A stretch of 64,000 bases of DNA from Acidobacteriaceae bacterium (GTDB taxonomy: Bacteria > Acidobacteriota > Terriglobia > Terriglobales > Acidobacteriaceae), in assembly GCA_025462885.1 (NCBI GenBank), contig JAOAPN010000005.1:149679-213678 (forward strand), written 5' to 3'. Below, in pieces: positions 45,432 to 55,422 of this stretch. The notes under the pieces were generated by a model. The model did not search any database. It worked only from the letters and a program-made list of their open reading frames with translations, and had not been told where the DNA came from. Made by a program: the position numbers and the translations under genes. Numbering within the stretch: position 1 is the first letter of the stretch; the number at the start of each line of letters is the position of its first letter.

Positions 45432-47635
45432 ATGAATGAGACTGTCACACCATCTTCCGGCGTCAGATTTGGAATGTACGAAGCCGATTTCAAGAGCCGG
45501 GAGCTAAAGCGCTCCGGCATGTCTGTCCGCTTACAAGATCAGCCGTTCCGAGTTCTCATGTTGCTGCTTGAGACGCCGGCATTATTGTGAGCCGCGAGGA
45601 ACTCCAGCGGCGCGTATGGGGAACCAATGTGGAGGTTGATCTTGATCACAGTCTCAAGACGGCCATCAACAAGATTCGCGAAGCCTTAAAGGATTCTCCA
45701 GATAACCCGCGGTTCATAGAAACCTTGCCGCGCCGAGGCTATCGGTTCATTGCGCCCGTGACAACAATGGAAGAGGTTGAGCGATCATTCAGCGAACTTC
45801 CGGTCGTGGTAAGCCATCTTCCGGAGATCACAGCGAAAGACACCGTACCAGCGGGGCGTCCGATCTCCGGCGCGGAGACTATTTTGCAAGTAAAGTCTCA
45901 ACCGAGATTATGGCCGTGGATTTGTGGTATCGCTCTCTTTGTTGCAGGTCTTGTTTCCTTCACGGCCACAAGACCGACGGGTAACATCCCTCTTTATGTT
46001 GCCCAAGTCACCACTTCAGGGCGGATTATGCCCGGCACGCCTCATACCGAGAATTTGGCTTCGTTTGCCACCGATGGGCTCCGGTTGTATCTCTCGGAGA
46101 TCACAGGTGGAATGCCCGCGCTCGCCGAAGTCTCGATCTCGGATGGGGAAGTTGGCCCCTTGTCCGTTCCTCCAGAAGTACGGAACCCGGTCGTTGACGA
46201 TCTCTCCTCGAATGGTTCGAAATTACTTGTGCACAATCATCTGGGGCCCGAGATTGAACAGTCTTTATGGATTGTCCCCACACATGGTGGAACGGCCAAG
46301 CGAATTCCGAATATTGTCGTCCATGCCAGCGCCTGGATGCCGAATGGGAAACAGATCCTATACGCTACCGGCAGTAAGCTTTTCGTTGCCAACGAAGACG
46401 GAAGCGAAATTCGCGAATTTGCAAGCGTGCCGGGACGAGCCTTTTGGCTGCGCTGGAGCCCCAGCGGGGATGAACTCCGTTTCACTATTCTAGATTCTCA
46501 ACGTCACACGAGTACACTCTGGACACTCAAAGCAAATATTCTCATTGCAAGACCTCTGCTTTCCGACTGGAGCACGCCTGCGAGCGAATGTTGTGGCAGT
46601 TGGACGGCCGATGGCCGATACTTCGTCTTCCAGTCGAGTCACAACGGTACGAGCAATCTCTGGAAAATTGCTCAGCACAAATCCATCCTTCGTTCCAACG
46701 AGCCGATTCAAATCACCAATGGTCCGTCATCCTATCAGGCTCCTGTCCCCGACCGGTCTGGTCACAAGATCTTTTTCGTTGAAACGGAGCCGCGTTATGC
46801 TCAGCTTCGCTATGACACCGGGCAGAAGAGATTCAGTCCTTCTCCCGTGACCATGACGGGGACCGACAGGACTGAGTTTTCACACGATGGACAGTGGGTG
46901 GCTTGGATTCGCAATACAGATGGGTCGTTATGGCGGGGGCGGACTGATGGCAGTTATCGCATTCAGATCAGTTCTCCGCCCACACGTGTCTGGCTGATGC
47001 ATTGGTCTCCCGATGGAAAGAGACTCACTTATATGGGGCGACTGCCTGGTCAACCCTGGAAGCTATTCGTAGCCGACAACAGCGGCAACGACACGAAGAT
47101 GCTTCTTAAAGAGGATCGGAACGAAGCTGACCCTGATTGGTCTCCGGATGGAAGCCAAATCATCTTTGGTCGTTTGCCAAACATTATGGCGAATGAAACT
47201 GCAGAGAAAGATATCGAGATCGTGAATGTCCAAGACGGGAGTGTCCACAAACTACCAGGATCCGAGGGATTCTACGCGCCTCGCTGGTCACCAGATGGTA
47301 AATACATCGCAGCGATGCCGATGGATCAACATCGTCTTATGATCTTCGACACTACGTCGAGAACTTGGCGAATTCTGGTCGACAGAGAACTCGCGAACCC
47401 TACGTGGTCCAGTGACAGTCGTTCGATCTTCTTTCAGGTATTCGCGGAAGAGGATCAACCTATATACCGAGTGTGGTTGGGGGATGGTCATATCGAACGT
47501 ATCGTTGGCATGAACGACATGCCAACCGCTGGCACCATCGATTTCTCCTTCTCCAGTCTTGCTCCAGGTGATGTGCCTCTGATTCGAGCTCGGACCTGGA
47601 CAGCAAACATCTACGCGATCGACCTCAATCAGTAG
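45432..47635 (+). pseudogene. Winged-helix / WD40-like propeller transmembrane regulator, frameshifted
   Basis: ATG 45432 begins NETVTPSSGVRFGMYEADFK, the first strands of an OmpR/CadC winged helix. At about 45578 the frame breaks (CCGGCATT for CCGGGCATT). The next frame continues IIVSREELQRRVWGTNVEVD and RFIETLPRRGYRFIAPV, completing the winged helix. A transmembrane helix (WPWICGIALFVAGLVSFTA) separates it from ~500 periplasmic residues of TolB/PD40-like propeller repeats (LRWSPSGDELRFTI, WSPDGKRLTYMGR, DWSPDGSQIIFGR, RWSPDGKYIAA). One missing G would give a ~735-residue CadC-like membrane regulator. A start at GTG 45587 would lack half of the DNA-binding domain. Confidence 0.85.
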
Positions 47636-47939
47636 AGTCTGCTCTGATATGTGGGGGCTGGTAGGCTGTGTGCTTTGGGGTGCTGGTTTTCACTCGGTAT
47701 CGCGAAAGCTTCAAGGGTATTCTCAGTCCGAAAAACGCGCTTTTCGTTAGCGATGTATCTGGATTGATGGCAAATCGCCGAGTATCAAACCGAGTTCCAC
47801 CGTCACCCGGCCCGTCGCCTGGACGAGCGCTTTTGCCCTGTTGTCGATAGTTGAGCAGATGATTAGCAAACATAAGCCGACCTGTCGTTACTAATCCGCT
47901 GCACGGCAATCGGCTCGGCGACATTGCAAAGCTCTATCT
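47636..47939. other. Intergenic stretch, nothing recognised
   Basis: Roughly 300 bases after the propeller regulator stop. Small frames exist on both strands without family signature. No terminator with T-run is obvious. Confidence 0.3.
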
Positions 47940-48376
47940 TGTCGAGTGCGTCCCGATATAGGCGGCAGCTAACACTGCCAGGACAATGGACAGCGACGAG
48001 GAAACAAGCTCCTCGCCCGTCGCATATGGGCAGTCTTTGCCATCTCTGACGTGTTTGCGAATGCATCTCTGCTCCAAAGGCGAAAATGCGCCGCCACCGT
48101 GAACGGATGAAAAGCAATCAACACGTAACCGCCTGCGAGGACCATTCGCGAAAGCCAGCAATAGGTGTCTGTTGCGATGGGTAACATGATCAGACAAATC
48201 ACTGCCGCGAACAAACTCACGATGTTGAGCGCGTCCGGTATGAGTACGAAGGTCCCCCTCTCAGCGAAACCAAGATTGAGTTCTCGATTGACTCTCCAAC
48301 CGAAGGCAACGAACTGTAAGGCAATCAAGGGTGGCGCAAGCCGATAAAGGGTGTCGGGGGTGCCGATATTTGTCAT
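47940..48376 (-). pseudogene. Hydrophobic protein remnant
   Basis: From ATG 48376 a frame encodes RLAPPLIALQFVAFGWRVNR, IPDALNIVSLFAAVICLIML and WLSRMVLAGGYVLIAFHPFT, three likely membrane helices. Around 48070 the plausible coding frame changes: the other frame ends ELVSSSLSIVLAVLAAAYIG, a fourth helix. There is no ribosome site and no recognised family. I take it as a decayed or frameshifted small membrane protein gene; it could also be chance. Confidence 0.35.
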
Positions 48377-48431
48377 GGGAATTATCAGCGACCTATATTG
48401 GCGACGCCATGAACGACGGAAGCACCGTTGG

Positions 48432-48767
48432 ACATCAGTCACTATCGTGGGGTCGAACTTTGGGGTAGCACAAGGGAGCAACACCATAAGCTTCAATGGT
48501 GTTCCGGGAGTGCCGACGACGTGGAGTGACACGACCATTGTCGTCGCGGTTCCTAGTGGTGCGACGACCGGAAACATCGTCGTCACAGTGAATGGCAACG
48601 CGAGTAACGGGATGTCATTCACTGTGACACAACCCCCATCGATCACCGGTATAAGCCTGCCGGAAGGACCCATTGGAATGGGCGTTCGAATAGCGGGTCA
48701 GCACTTTGGTCCTTCCGAGGTCGCCAGGAGTGCTGTTCAGATCAATGGTGTAAATCTGATGTATTAG
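48432..48767 (+). pseudogene. IPT/TIG-domain protein fragment
   Basis: The frame encodes TSVTIVGSNFGVAQGSNTIS, FNGVPGVPTTWSDTTIVVAV, PSGATTGNIVVTVNGNASNG and a second repeat ISLPEGPIGMGVRIAGQHFG. These are one full and one partial IPT/TIG immunoglobulin-like domain, usually found in tandem in very large surface or secreted proteins. No signal peptide or upstream repeats exist: just left of ~48430 the sequence changes to the minus-strand membrane frame. It is therefore an internal fragment left by rearrangement. Confidence 0.7.
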
Positions 48768-48851
48768 CTTTGTTTTTTTGGCTACGTTGACGGCCTTCGC
48801 TCAAGGCGGAGCCGTGGTTCGACTTCAGCCCAGCCATCGAAAACTCCTCCG

Positions 48852-48995
48852 ACGCTCCCAATTCTCTATCGCAGCTTTCTTACGTACCAGCTCCATTTGG
48901 AACAAAAGGCCTGTGCTCTCAAGCTTGAGGGTAAAGACGAGGAGGACTTCCGAAATCATTACAAGAAGGTCCTGTACTCTCTGAACCTCGGTTCA
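48852..48995 (+). pseudogene. Short hypothetical-protein remnant
   Basis: A frame reads LPILYRSFLTYQLHLEQKAC, ALKLEGKDEEDFRNHYKKVL, YSLN. It looks like the N-terminal helix of a family of secreted Acidobacteriota proteins of unknown function that I recall only vaguely. The surrounding sequence does not continue it. Treated as a scrap of a decayed gene. Confidence 0.35.
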
Positions 48996-49395
48996 AAGAG
49001 GGCAGAGCGTTCCGCCTGTTTTCGCACATGATAATCACCCATGGCCGCGGGCGCGGCACCTGAGGATGAGAAGATTTGCCTGGATCTCACCCATCCGTCC
49101 GGAGAGGGTTTCCTTGCAAAAAGGGTCGCGGACTTATTGGTGGTTTGACCCCGAATGGTAATCTGACCCGCCGGCAGCTTACCTACCCGGACCCAGTAGT
49201 CTTCCAATTGGGGCGTATCAGTATTTCCTCGTCGCATTCCACCCGTCCCATCAACGCGCAAAAAATCGACGGCATCCGCTTCAGGGAAGGACTCATCTCT
49301 ACGACTATATATATAAGAGAACGAGAGAGCGTGTGTGCGAAGCCGCGGCAATTGACTCTGACTCTTTATTTTTGCAAGCTATTGAATTTAAAGCG
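48996..49395. other. Upstream region of the beta-helix gene
   Basis: About 400 bases with no gene. The last ~45 bases (TTGCAAGCTATTGAATTTAA) align with the sequence just before the operator at 55423 (TTGCTCGGTAAGTTATTGAA), so the promoter itself seems to be part of the duplicated control region. Near 49300-49330 there is a purine-rich ATATATAAGAGAACGAGAGAG stretch. Confidence 0.45.
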
Positions 49396-49586
49396 TGTTA
49401 CGCGTAACAAACCTTGAGAGACTCTACAACTCAATCATGAATGCCTATACAGGGCACCGTGAATTTCGGTGTCTACTCACGGGCCTCTATGAATCTCGAG
49501 CCGAAGGGCTGGGAGGAAATAGTGCTGCTCGTTGCACTGCTGCCGGGATTAGTAATCGGTACTTAGAAGAATTCTGGAGGTATTGC
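49396..49586 (+). promoter_or_regulatory. Leader A with palindromic operator TGTTACGCGTAACA
   Basis: The 14-bp perfect palindrome at 49396-49409 has a central CG, like LacI-family operators. It is followed by a 177-base untranslated leader ending in GGAGG before ATG 49587. The whole 191 bases align with leader B (55423-55612): shared blocks include AGAGACTC, CTCAC-GGGCCT-TATGAA, GAGCCGA-GGGCTGGGAG and GAAAT-GTGCT. A small hairpin AGCC-GAAG-GGCT (49499-49510) is kept in B with a different loop. Confidence 0.75.
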
Positions 49587-52500
49587 ATGAAGCATATGAG
49601 TTTTCTGTGGCTGCGAAGAGGTCGATTCACCTTCACGTTCCCGATAACATCTCTTTCTGCGAGCAGACAATCAAATTCGAAGTGGATGCGCTGCTTTTGT
49701 CGAATGAGCATGATAGCGATCGGCTTTCTAACCTGTGCCTCCACACTAGCGGCACAACACTATTACGTATCGCCGAATGGGAATGACAATAATGCAGGTA
49801 CATCGACCGCCTACCCCTGGCAGACGATTACGCGGGTGAACAATTTCATATTCCCGGTGGGTAGCGTGGTCTCCTTTGAAGGCGGACAGACATTTACTGG
49901 CTGCCTGGTCTTCAACACAAATAATGTGTCGTCCTCTTCGGCATCTACAATTTTTACCGTCAACTCGTACGGAACCGGCATGGCGGCGATCTCCTCCAAC
50001 TGCGGCGGCACGAGCGCCGCCGCGATTACGGGAGACAACGTGAATGGGTTCACGATCGACGGCCTGCGAATTGTAAATGGCGGATCGACGATTTACGGCG
50101 TATTGCTGGAAAACCAGACCTCGAATTCGCCAACGCAGAATATCGTCGTGAAAAACTCGGAGATCACCGGATTTGCTCCTGTCACTGGCAGCCCCAATGG
50201 GGGCGAGATCTGGATCGTTGGCTATGCCATGAACGGCAATAATGGTCCGCTCAACAACGTGCAGATTCTGAACAATACCTTGCACGGAGCCAGCGTTACC
50301 TCCGGTGATGGCGTCGGCATTGGGGGTTACGGCTACGGAGAAAACATCACCAACGTCCTGGTTCAGGGAAATACGATCTATAACCTGGGGATGCCGGCAA
50401 CGATAACAGGCGCGGGTATTCTCGCGGACGGATGGAGCCAGGGCACCATTCAATACAATGTTGTTCACGATATTGGAGCGAATGTAACTTCCTGCGGCGG
50501 GGCTTCAGGCATTGAAGCCTACACCGCCAATAGGATTACCATCAGGTTCAACGAGGTCTATAACGTTCAGCCATCTCCGGCCTATACGAAAGGCTGCGAC
50601 TTTGATGCCATCGATCTCGATGGCGGCACCACGAACTCGGTCGTGGAATACAACTACGCGCATCACAATGCGGGATCAGCGCTGCTGGCGTACGACTCAA
50701 GTCCCACAGGGTACACTTGGGGGCCGAATACGTACCGCTACAACATCTCGGAAAACGATGACTGGGCGAAAGCGCAAGGCGGGCTGTTCAACATCGTACC
50801 GGGCAATCCTCCGAACGCCATCTCGATCTACGGCAACACGTTTTTCGATAATGTGACGACCCAAAAGTCAATGACCTCATCCAGCGCTTGTTTCTTCTAT
50901 GGCTATTCGGCCGGGGCATGGGCGAACGGATCGCTGGTTGCGGACAATATCTGCTACATGAACAATTTCGACCAGTACGGCCGGAATGGAAACTTCATCT
51001 ACAATCCGAACGGCGAAACGGGAATGACTCTGTCGAACAACCTGTACTATACGACGGGCAGTTCTCCAATCTGGCGCTGGGGGGGCACGCAGTACAAGGG
51101 GATAACGGCGTGGACGACCTTTGCCAAAGAGACGAATCCCGTCTTTGGCGATCCACTGTTGAGCTCTGGCGGAAATGGAGGAACCTGCACCTGGACGGCA
51201 TCTTCGGGCAACGGGCCTCAATCGTGCCCGCAAGCCTATCAGTTGCAGGCCAACTCTCCGGCATTGGGAGCAGGCGTGGGCGTGGCGAACAACGGAGGCG
51301 TGGACTACTTTCAAAGCCCTCTTATGACGCCTCCGAGCATCGGAGCTTACTCCGGAACTGGCGGTGGCCAAGGCTCCTCAGGAACGCCTCCGCTGTCTCC
51401 TACAGCTCTAACCGCAACGGCGACTTCCGTCGATCACATCAATTTGAGTTGGACCGCTTCATCGACCACATGGACCTACAACATCTATAGGGGGAATAGC
51501 AGCGGTTTTGCCCCTTCAGCATCGGCTCTGATTGCCGTCGGAGTTGCGGATGCAGCCTTTACCGATGGTGGCTTGACCTTCGGGACAACTTATTACTATC
51601 TGGTCGAAGCGGTCAACGGAGCCGGTTCGTCTTCGCCCTCCAATGAGGCTTCGGCAACGACTCCTCAGCAGCCGCAGTACTATGTCTCTCCCACTGGTAG
51701 CGACAGCAACCCAGGAACTCTGTCCCTGCCCTGGCAGACCATCAGCAAGGTCAATAGCTTCACATTTCCGCAGGGCGCTACCTTGTTGTTTCAGGGAGGA
51801 GCGACTTTTACCGGCTGCCTGGTGATTAACGCGAAAAACGTGCCATCATCGAGCGCTATGAATCCCTTCATCCTTACCTCCTACAATGGGACTGCCACCA
51901 TCACATCGGATTGCACGGGCACAAAAGGAGCGGCAATCACGGGAGACAGCGTCAATGGCTTTACGGTCGATGGCCTGAAGATCGTCAATGGGAGCAGCAC
52001 CATCTATGGCGTGCTGCTGGAGAATCAGTCCACCACCTGGGCAACGCAGGCGATGACGGTGAAGAACTCCGAGATTACCGGGTTTGCGCCGGTAAGCGGC
52101 AGCCCGAATGGAGGCGAAATCTGGATCATCGGTTATGCGATGAATGGAAACAAAGGGCCGCTCAATAATATCCAGATACTCAACAACAACCTTCATGGCG
52201 CTGCCGTTACATCCCCTGATGGTGTAGGTGTGGGCGGGTATGGCTACGGGCGGAACATCAACAATGTGCTTGTGCAGGGAAATACTATCTACAACTTGGG
52301 CATGCCTGCGGCCGAGACTGGCGCCGGAATCCTGGCCAATGGATGGAATACGGGTACGATCCAACGCAATCAGATCCATGACATCGGGGCAAATGTCACC
52401 TCTTGCGGGGGAACATCTGGCATTGAGACATACAACTCCAACGCAGTGACCATTGCCTACAACGAAGTGTTCAATGTTCAGCCTGCGCCGGCCTATACGG

Positions 52501-53789
52501 CAGGGTGCGATTGGAACGGGATCGATCTCGATGGCGGAACCACTAACTCAACGGTCCAGTACAACTACACCCACCACAACGCGGGCGCTGGATATCTCGG
52601 ATATAACGGAAATCCCAGCGGAACTACCTGGGGACCCAATACTTATCGCTACAACATTTCGGAAAACGACGATTGGGAGGCAGCCGAAGGCGGGGCTTTC
52701 GCGATCATACCCAATGCGCCCCCAAATGCCACCTACATATATGGCAATACGTTCTTCAACAATCTAGCGGAGCGGGGAAATGCCGTTCCGGCTTGCTTCA
52801 ACTTTGGATACGCGGCAGGAACGTGGGCGTCCGGGTCGCTGATTGCGGACAACATCTGCGACATCAACAATCCGAGTGGCGGAGCCAATCTGTTCAATAA
52901 CCCCTACGGGCAGACTGGTATGACATTGTCGAATAATCTCTACTATTCGAGTGCCAGCCCCACCTGGGTTTGGGGGAGTACCTCTTACAACAGCCCATCG
53001 TTGTGGCAGGCCACGGGGACGGAAACTGCCGCAGCCTGGGGAGACCCACTGTTTGCCAATGCCGGAAACGGAGGGACATGCAACTGGACACCAAGCTCCG
53101 GGGCGGGACCTCAAATTTGTCCACAAGCCTATCAGCTACACGGTGGTTCCCCGGCGTTTGGAAATGGCGTTGCCGTCATTAACAATGGAGCAGTGGACTA
53201 CTATCAGAACACACTTACCGGTCCACCCAGCATCGGCGCTTACTCCGGCAGCAGCGCTGGGACAAGCACGCTGGTTACCCTCTCCGATCTTCAGGTAAGC
53301 GAGTACGGCGCAATACCGTCTACCTATCAACCAGCAGCTGGACTGACGATCACCTGGAACAACATGTCCCGCAACGGGGCCAATACCTGGGATGGATATC
53401 AGGATCATACCCAGGGCAGTAACGCGAGTGCGCCATCGATTGACATTGGTACCCTAACGAACGGGAGTGGAATGAGTAACACTGGCTCGTTGTACTTCAG
53501 CAAGCCGGTCGCGATTCCTTCCATCTACGTGACGAACTGGGATTGGTGGGAACAAGACGTGATCCTAAAGGGCTACACCAATATCGGTGACACTACACCT
53601 GCCGTCGCCATCACCGTACCCTATTTGAGCATCCCCGGGCATGCTACCGGTACGACAACTGGAGCATGGGTGCAGGTTACCGGTCTGGCTGGGACCTCAA
53701 TACAACGGCTGGACGTCATTGGTACAAAGGACTCCAGCGCCTCTCAGGTTGGAGCCGCACTTATCGACGACATAACCATCAACTACTGA
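49587..53789 (+). CDS. Giant secreted beta-helix protein with tandem-duplicated modules
   Basis: A 1400-residue protein. After a long basic N-terminus a signal peptide (SMIAIGFLTCASTLAAQ) leads to two similar modules. Module 1 (~57-595) starts HYYVSPNGNDNNAGTS; module 2 (~697-1225) starts QYYVSPTGSDSNPGTL. Both contain ITGD.VNGFT.DGL.IVNG, KNSEITGFAPV, GPLNN.QILNN, VLVQGNTIYNLGMPA and TWGPNTYRYNISENDDW, the pattern of right-handed parallel beta-helix folds. A fibronectin type III domain (~603-692; LTATATSVDHINLSWTASST) links them, and a C-terminal beta-sandwich (~1228-1400) ends the chain. Such folds occur in polysaccharide lyases and glycan-binding proteins; no catalytic triad is identified. 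ATG 49587 has GGAGG upstream. It shares its leader with the TonB receptor at 55613. Confidence 0.85.
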   Translation: MKHMSFLWLRRGRFTFTFPITSLSASRQSNSKWMRCFCRMSMIAIGFLTCASTLAAQHYYVSPNGNDNNAGTSTAYPWQTITRVNNFIFPVGSVVSFEGGQTFTGCLVFNTNNVSSSSASTIFTVNSYGTGMAAISSNCGGTSAAAITGDNVNGFTIDGLRIVNGGSTIYGVLLENQTSNSPTQNIVVKNSEITGFAPVTGSPNGGEIWIVGYAMNGNNGPLNNVQILNNTLHGASVTSGDGVGIGGYGYGENITNVLVQGNTIYNLGMPATITGAGILADGWSQGTIQYNVVHDIGANVTSCGGASGIEAYTANRITIRFNEVYNVQPSPAYTKGCDFDAIDLDGGTTNSVVEYNYAHHNAGSALLAYDSSPTGYTWGPNTYRYNISENDDWAKAQGGLFNIVPGNPPNAISIYGNTFFDNVTTQKSMTSSSACFFYGYSAGAWANGSLVADNICYMNNFDQYGRNGNFIYNPNGETGMTLSNNLYYTTGSSPIWRWGGTQYKGITAWTTFAKETNPVFGDPLLSSGGNGGTCTWTASSGNGPQSCPQAYQLQANSPALGAGVGVANNGGVDYFQSPLMTPPSIGAYSGTGGGQGSSGTPPLSPTALTATATSVDHINLSWTASSTTWTYNIYRGNSSGFAPSASALIAVGVADAAFTDGGLTFGTTYYYLVEAVNGAGSSSPSNEASATTPQQPQYYVSPTGSDSNPGTLSLPWQTISKVNSFTFPQGATLLFQGGATFTGCLVINAKNVPSSSAMNPFILTSYNGTATITSDCTGTKGAAITGDSVNGFTVDGLKIVNGSSTIYGVLLENQSTTWATQAMTVKNSEITGFAPVSGSPNGGEIWIIGYAMNGNKGPLNNIQILNNNLHGAAVTSPDGVGVGGYGYGRNINNVLVQGNTIYNLGMPAAETGAGILANGWNTGTIQRNQIHDIGANVTSCGGTSGIETYNSNAVTIAYNEVFNVQPAPAYTAGCDWNGIDLDGGTTNSTVQYNYTHHNAGAGYLGYNGNPSGTTWGPNTYRYNISENDDWEAAEGGAFAIIPNAPPNATYIYGNTFFNNLAERGNAVPACFNFGYAAGTWASGSLIADNICDINNPSGGANLFNNPYGQTGMTLSNNLYYSSASPTWVWGSTSYNSPSLWQATGTETAAAWGDPLFANAGNGGTCNWTPSSGAGPQICPQAYQLHGGSPAFGNGVAVINNGAVDYYQNTLTGPPSIGAYSGSSAGTSTLVTLSDLQVSEYGAIPSTYQPAAGLTITWNNMSRNGANTWDGYQDHTQGSNASAPSIDIGTLTNGSGMSNTGSLYFSKPVAIPSIYVTNWDWWEQDVILKGYTNIGDTTPAVAITVPYLSIPGHATGTTTGAWVQVTGLAGTSIQRLDVIGTKDSSASQVGAALIDDITINY

Positions 53790-53805
53790 GACGACAACCC
53801 ATGCA

Positions 53806-53841
53806 GGGACACACTCCATCTGCGTGCCTGGAGTGTGTCTC
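53806..53841 (+). terminator. Terminator hairpin after the beta-helix gene
   Basis: GGGACACACTCCA pairs with TGGAGTGTGTCTC (13 bp with one G-U) around a 10-base loop, starting 17 bases after the stop codon, then a pyrimidine-rich tail CTCCGCTCTCTTTCC. Confidence 0.65.
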
Positions 53842-53883
53842 TCCGCTCTCTTTCCGGCATGATCTGAAAGGACGCTGCCCTCA

Positions 53884-55257
53884 GTGAGACTCGACGGCGA
53901 CCCTGGGCTCGCAAGTGATATGCCAGACGCCTTGTGTGCGGTACCGGCCAAGAGTAATCTTCGTAGGGTGAATCGTACGGAGTTGGTGCCAGTTCTCAAT
54001 CCGGAAGTCCTTGAGGTCGAGCAAAACAGCGAGACGAGGAGCGAATTAGAGGATGTGCTAGCCAGCCCTTCCTTTAATAAGGCCCCTACGTTGCGCCGAC
54101 TCCTGATCTATCTGTGGGAACAGAGAAACGGAGAGGTGAGTGAATACGCCATAGCCACCGAGGCGCTGGGGCGTAGGGCGGACTTTGATCCGCGCGAGGA
54201 TGCGACTGTTCGGGTTCTGGTGTCGCGCCTTCGGCTACGGCTCAAGGATTTCTATGAGTCGGTGGATGGCGCTGAGCTGTCGACACGTATTGTCATTCCC
54301 GTTGGCAGCCACCAGGTGCAGGTCATAGAAACGCCCAGGCCGCTGGTGATAGACGTGCCAGACCCGGACTTGCTGCCTCGCGCACTCCAGCGTGAGGTCC
54401 GCAACCGGAAGCTCATCTTGGCGCAGGCGATTTCCATCGGCCTATTGCTCCTTGTTTGTGTCGGGCTCGTGGTTGAGCGCAATCGAGCTGTCGAGAATGC
54501 GCAGGAAGGCCGGACCCGCAACCTTGCTCCTTTCTGGCGCCATTTTCTCGGGAACGGGAAAAAGGCCCTCATGATCCTGCCGGCGCCAGTTCTTTTTGAG
54601 TGGGGCACCGGTTTCCTTGCGCGCGATGTGAATGTCAACGACTTTGCAAAGATCGAGGAGTCCCCCTGGTTGCGGTCGCTGCTCCGGGAGTGGGGAAAAC
54701 CAATACTCTCTCCGCGATATGTGTCTGCTCCCGACGCGCTCGCCGCGCTACGTCTTGAGCAGTATCTGAGCCCGAGCGGATCGCAGCTGATGATTTCAAC
54801 GACTGCGGAGTCGCCTGTCGACACGCTGGATCAAGAGAACCTGATTCTGGCGGGTACGTCTCGGACGTTGGCGCCCTTCCAGGCAATTCTTGGCCGCCTC
54901 ACCTTTCAAGTGGATGCAGTGAAGAGAGTAATCGTTGACCAGCATCCCTCGCCTGGCGCACCGCAAATCTACTGGACCGTGCAACAGTCGCCGACCCAGA
55001 TGAGCACTCCCGGTGTCATTGCCTGCATACCGGGCAGCACACAGGGAAGCCATATCCTTGTTCTTGTGACTACCTATTACACCTCGGCTCTGATTTCTTA
55101 TCTCACCTCAGAGAGTGGCTTGTCAGAACTTCAGGCCGCCCAGAGGGCCCATGGGAACGCTGCCTACTTTGAGGCTGTTATCGTTTCGGAGATCAATGGC
55201 AGTACGTCTTTGGGAAGTCACCTGGCCGAGTTCCGTCCAATCACTGGCGGGAACTAG
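53884..55257 (+). CDS. Membrane protein with winged-helix-like N-terminal domain
   Basis: A 457-residue protein. Residues ~50-150 (LEDVLASPSFNKAPTLRRLL, SEYAIATEALGRRADFDPRE, DATVRVLVSRLRLRLKDFYE, then IPVGSHQVQV) match a domain common in Acidobacteriota that resembles a winged helix and is thought to bind DNA or act in signalling. A transmembrane helix (AQAISIGLLLLVCVGLVV, ~180-198) is followed by ~260 periplasmic residues of unknown fold. The topology resembles CadC-type one-component regulators. It sits between the beta-helix gene and the TonB receptor, whose leaders share an operator, so it may sense the glycan they handle; this is inference. Starts at GTG 53884 (AAAGGA upstream) or ATG 53920. 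Confidence 0.7.
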   Translation: MRLDGDPGLASDMPDALCAVPAKSNLRRVNRTELVPVLNPEVLEVEQNSETRSELEDVLASPSFNKAPTLRRLLIYLWEQRNGEVSEYAIATEALGRRADFDPREDATVRVLVSRLRLRLKDFYESVDGAELSTRIVIPVGSHQVQVIETPRPLVIDVPDPDLLPRALQREVRNRKLILAQAISIGLLLLVCVGLVVERNRAVENAQEGRTRNLAPFWRHFLGNGKKALMILPAPVLFEWGTGFLARDVNVNDFAKIEESPWLRSLLREWGKPILSPRYVSAPDALAALRLEQYLSPSGSQLMISTTAESPVDTLDQENLILAGTSRTLAPFQAILGRLTFQVDAVKRVIVDQHPSPGAPQIYWTVQQSPTQMSTPGVIACIPGSTQGSHILVLVTTYYTSALISYLTSESGLSELQAAQRAHGNAAYFEAVIVSEINGSTSLGSHLAEFRPITGGN

Positions 55258-55422
55258 CTGTAAGGCCAAGTCAACATCAGAAGCACTTTTCACATGATCT
55301 AGTCTTACCTGCATTTTGTCCGTCTGCGCCGGATGGAATAGCCGTAAGCTCCCCCTTTCCTCTCAGTCAAGCAACAGAATCCTGGGCAATATTTGCTCGG
55401 TAAGTTATTGAAAATAAATACG

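Noticed and set aside
45570..45590. Programmed frameshift in the winged-helix/propeller gene
   Set aside because: No slippery heptamer or downstream pseudoknot is apparent, and similar one-G losses occur in five other places.
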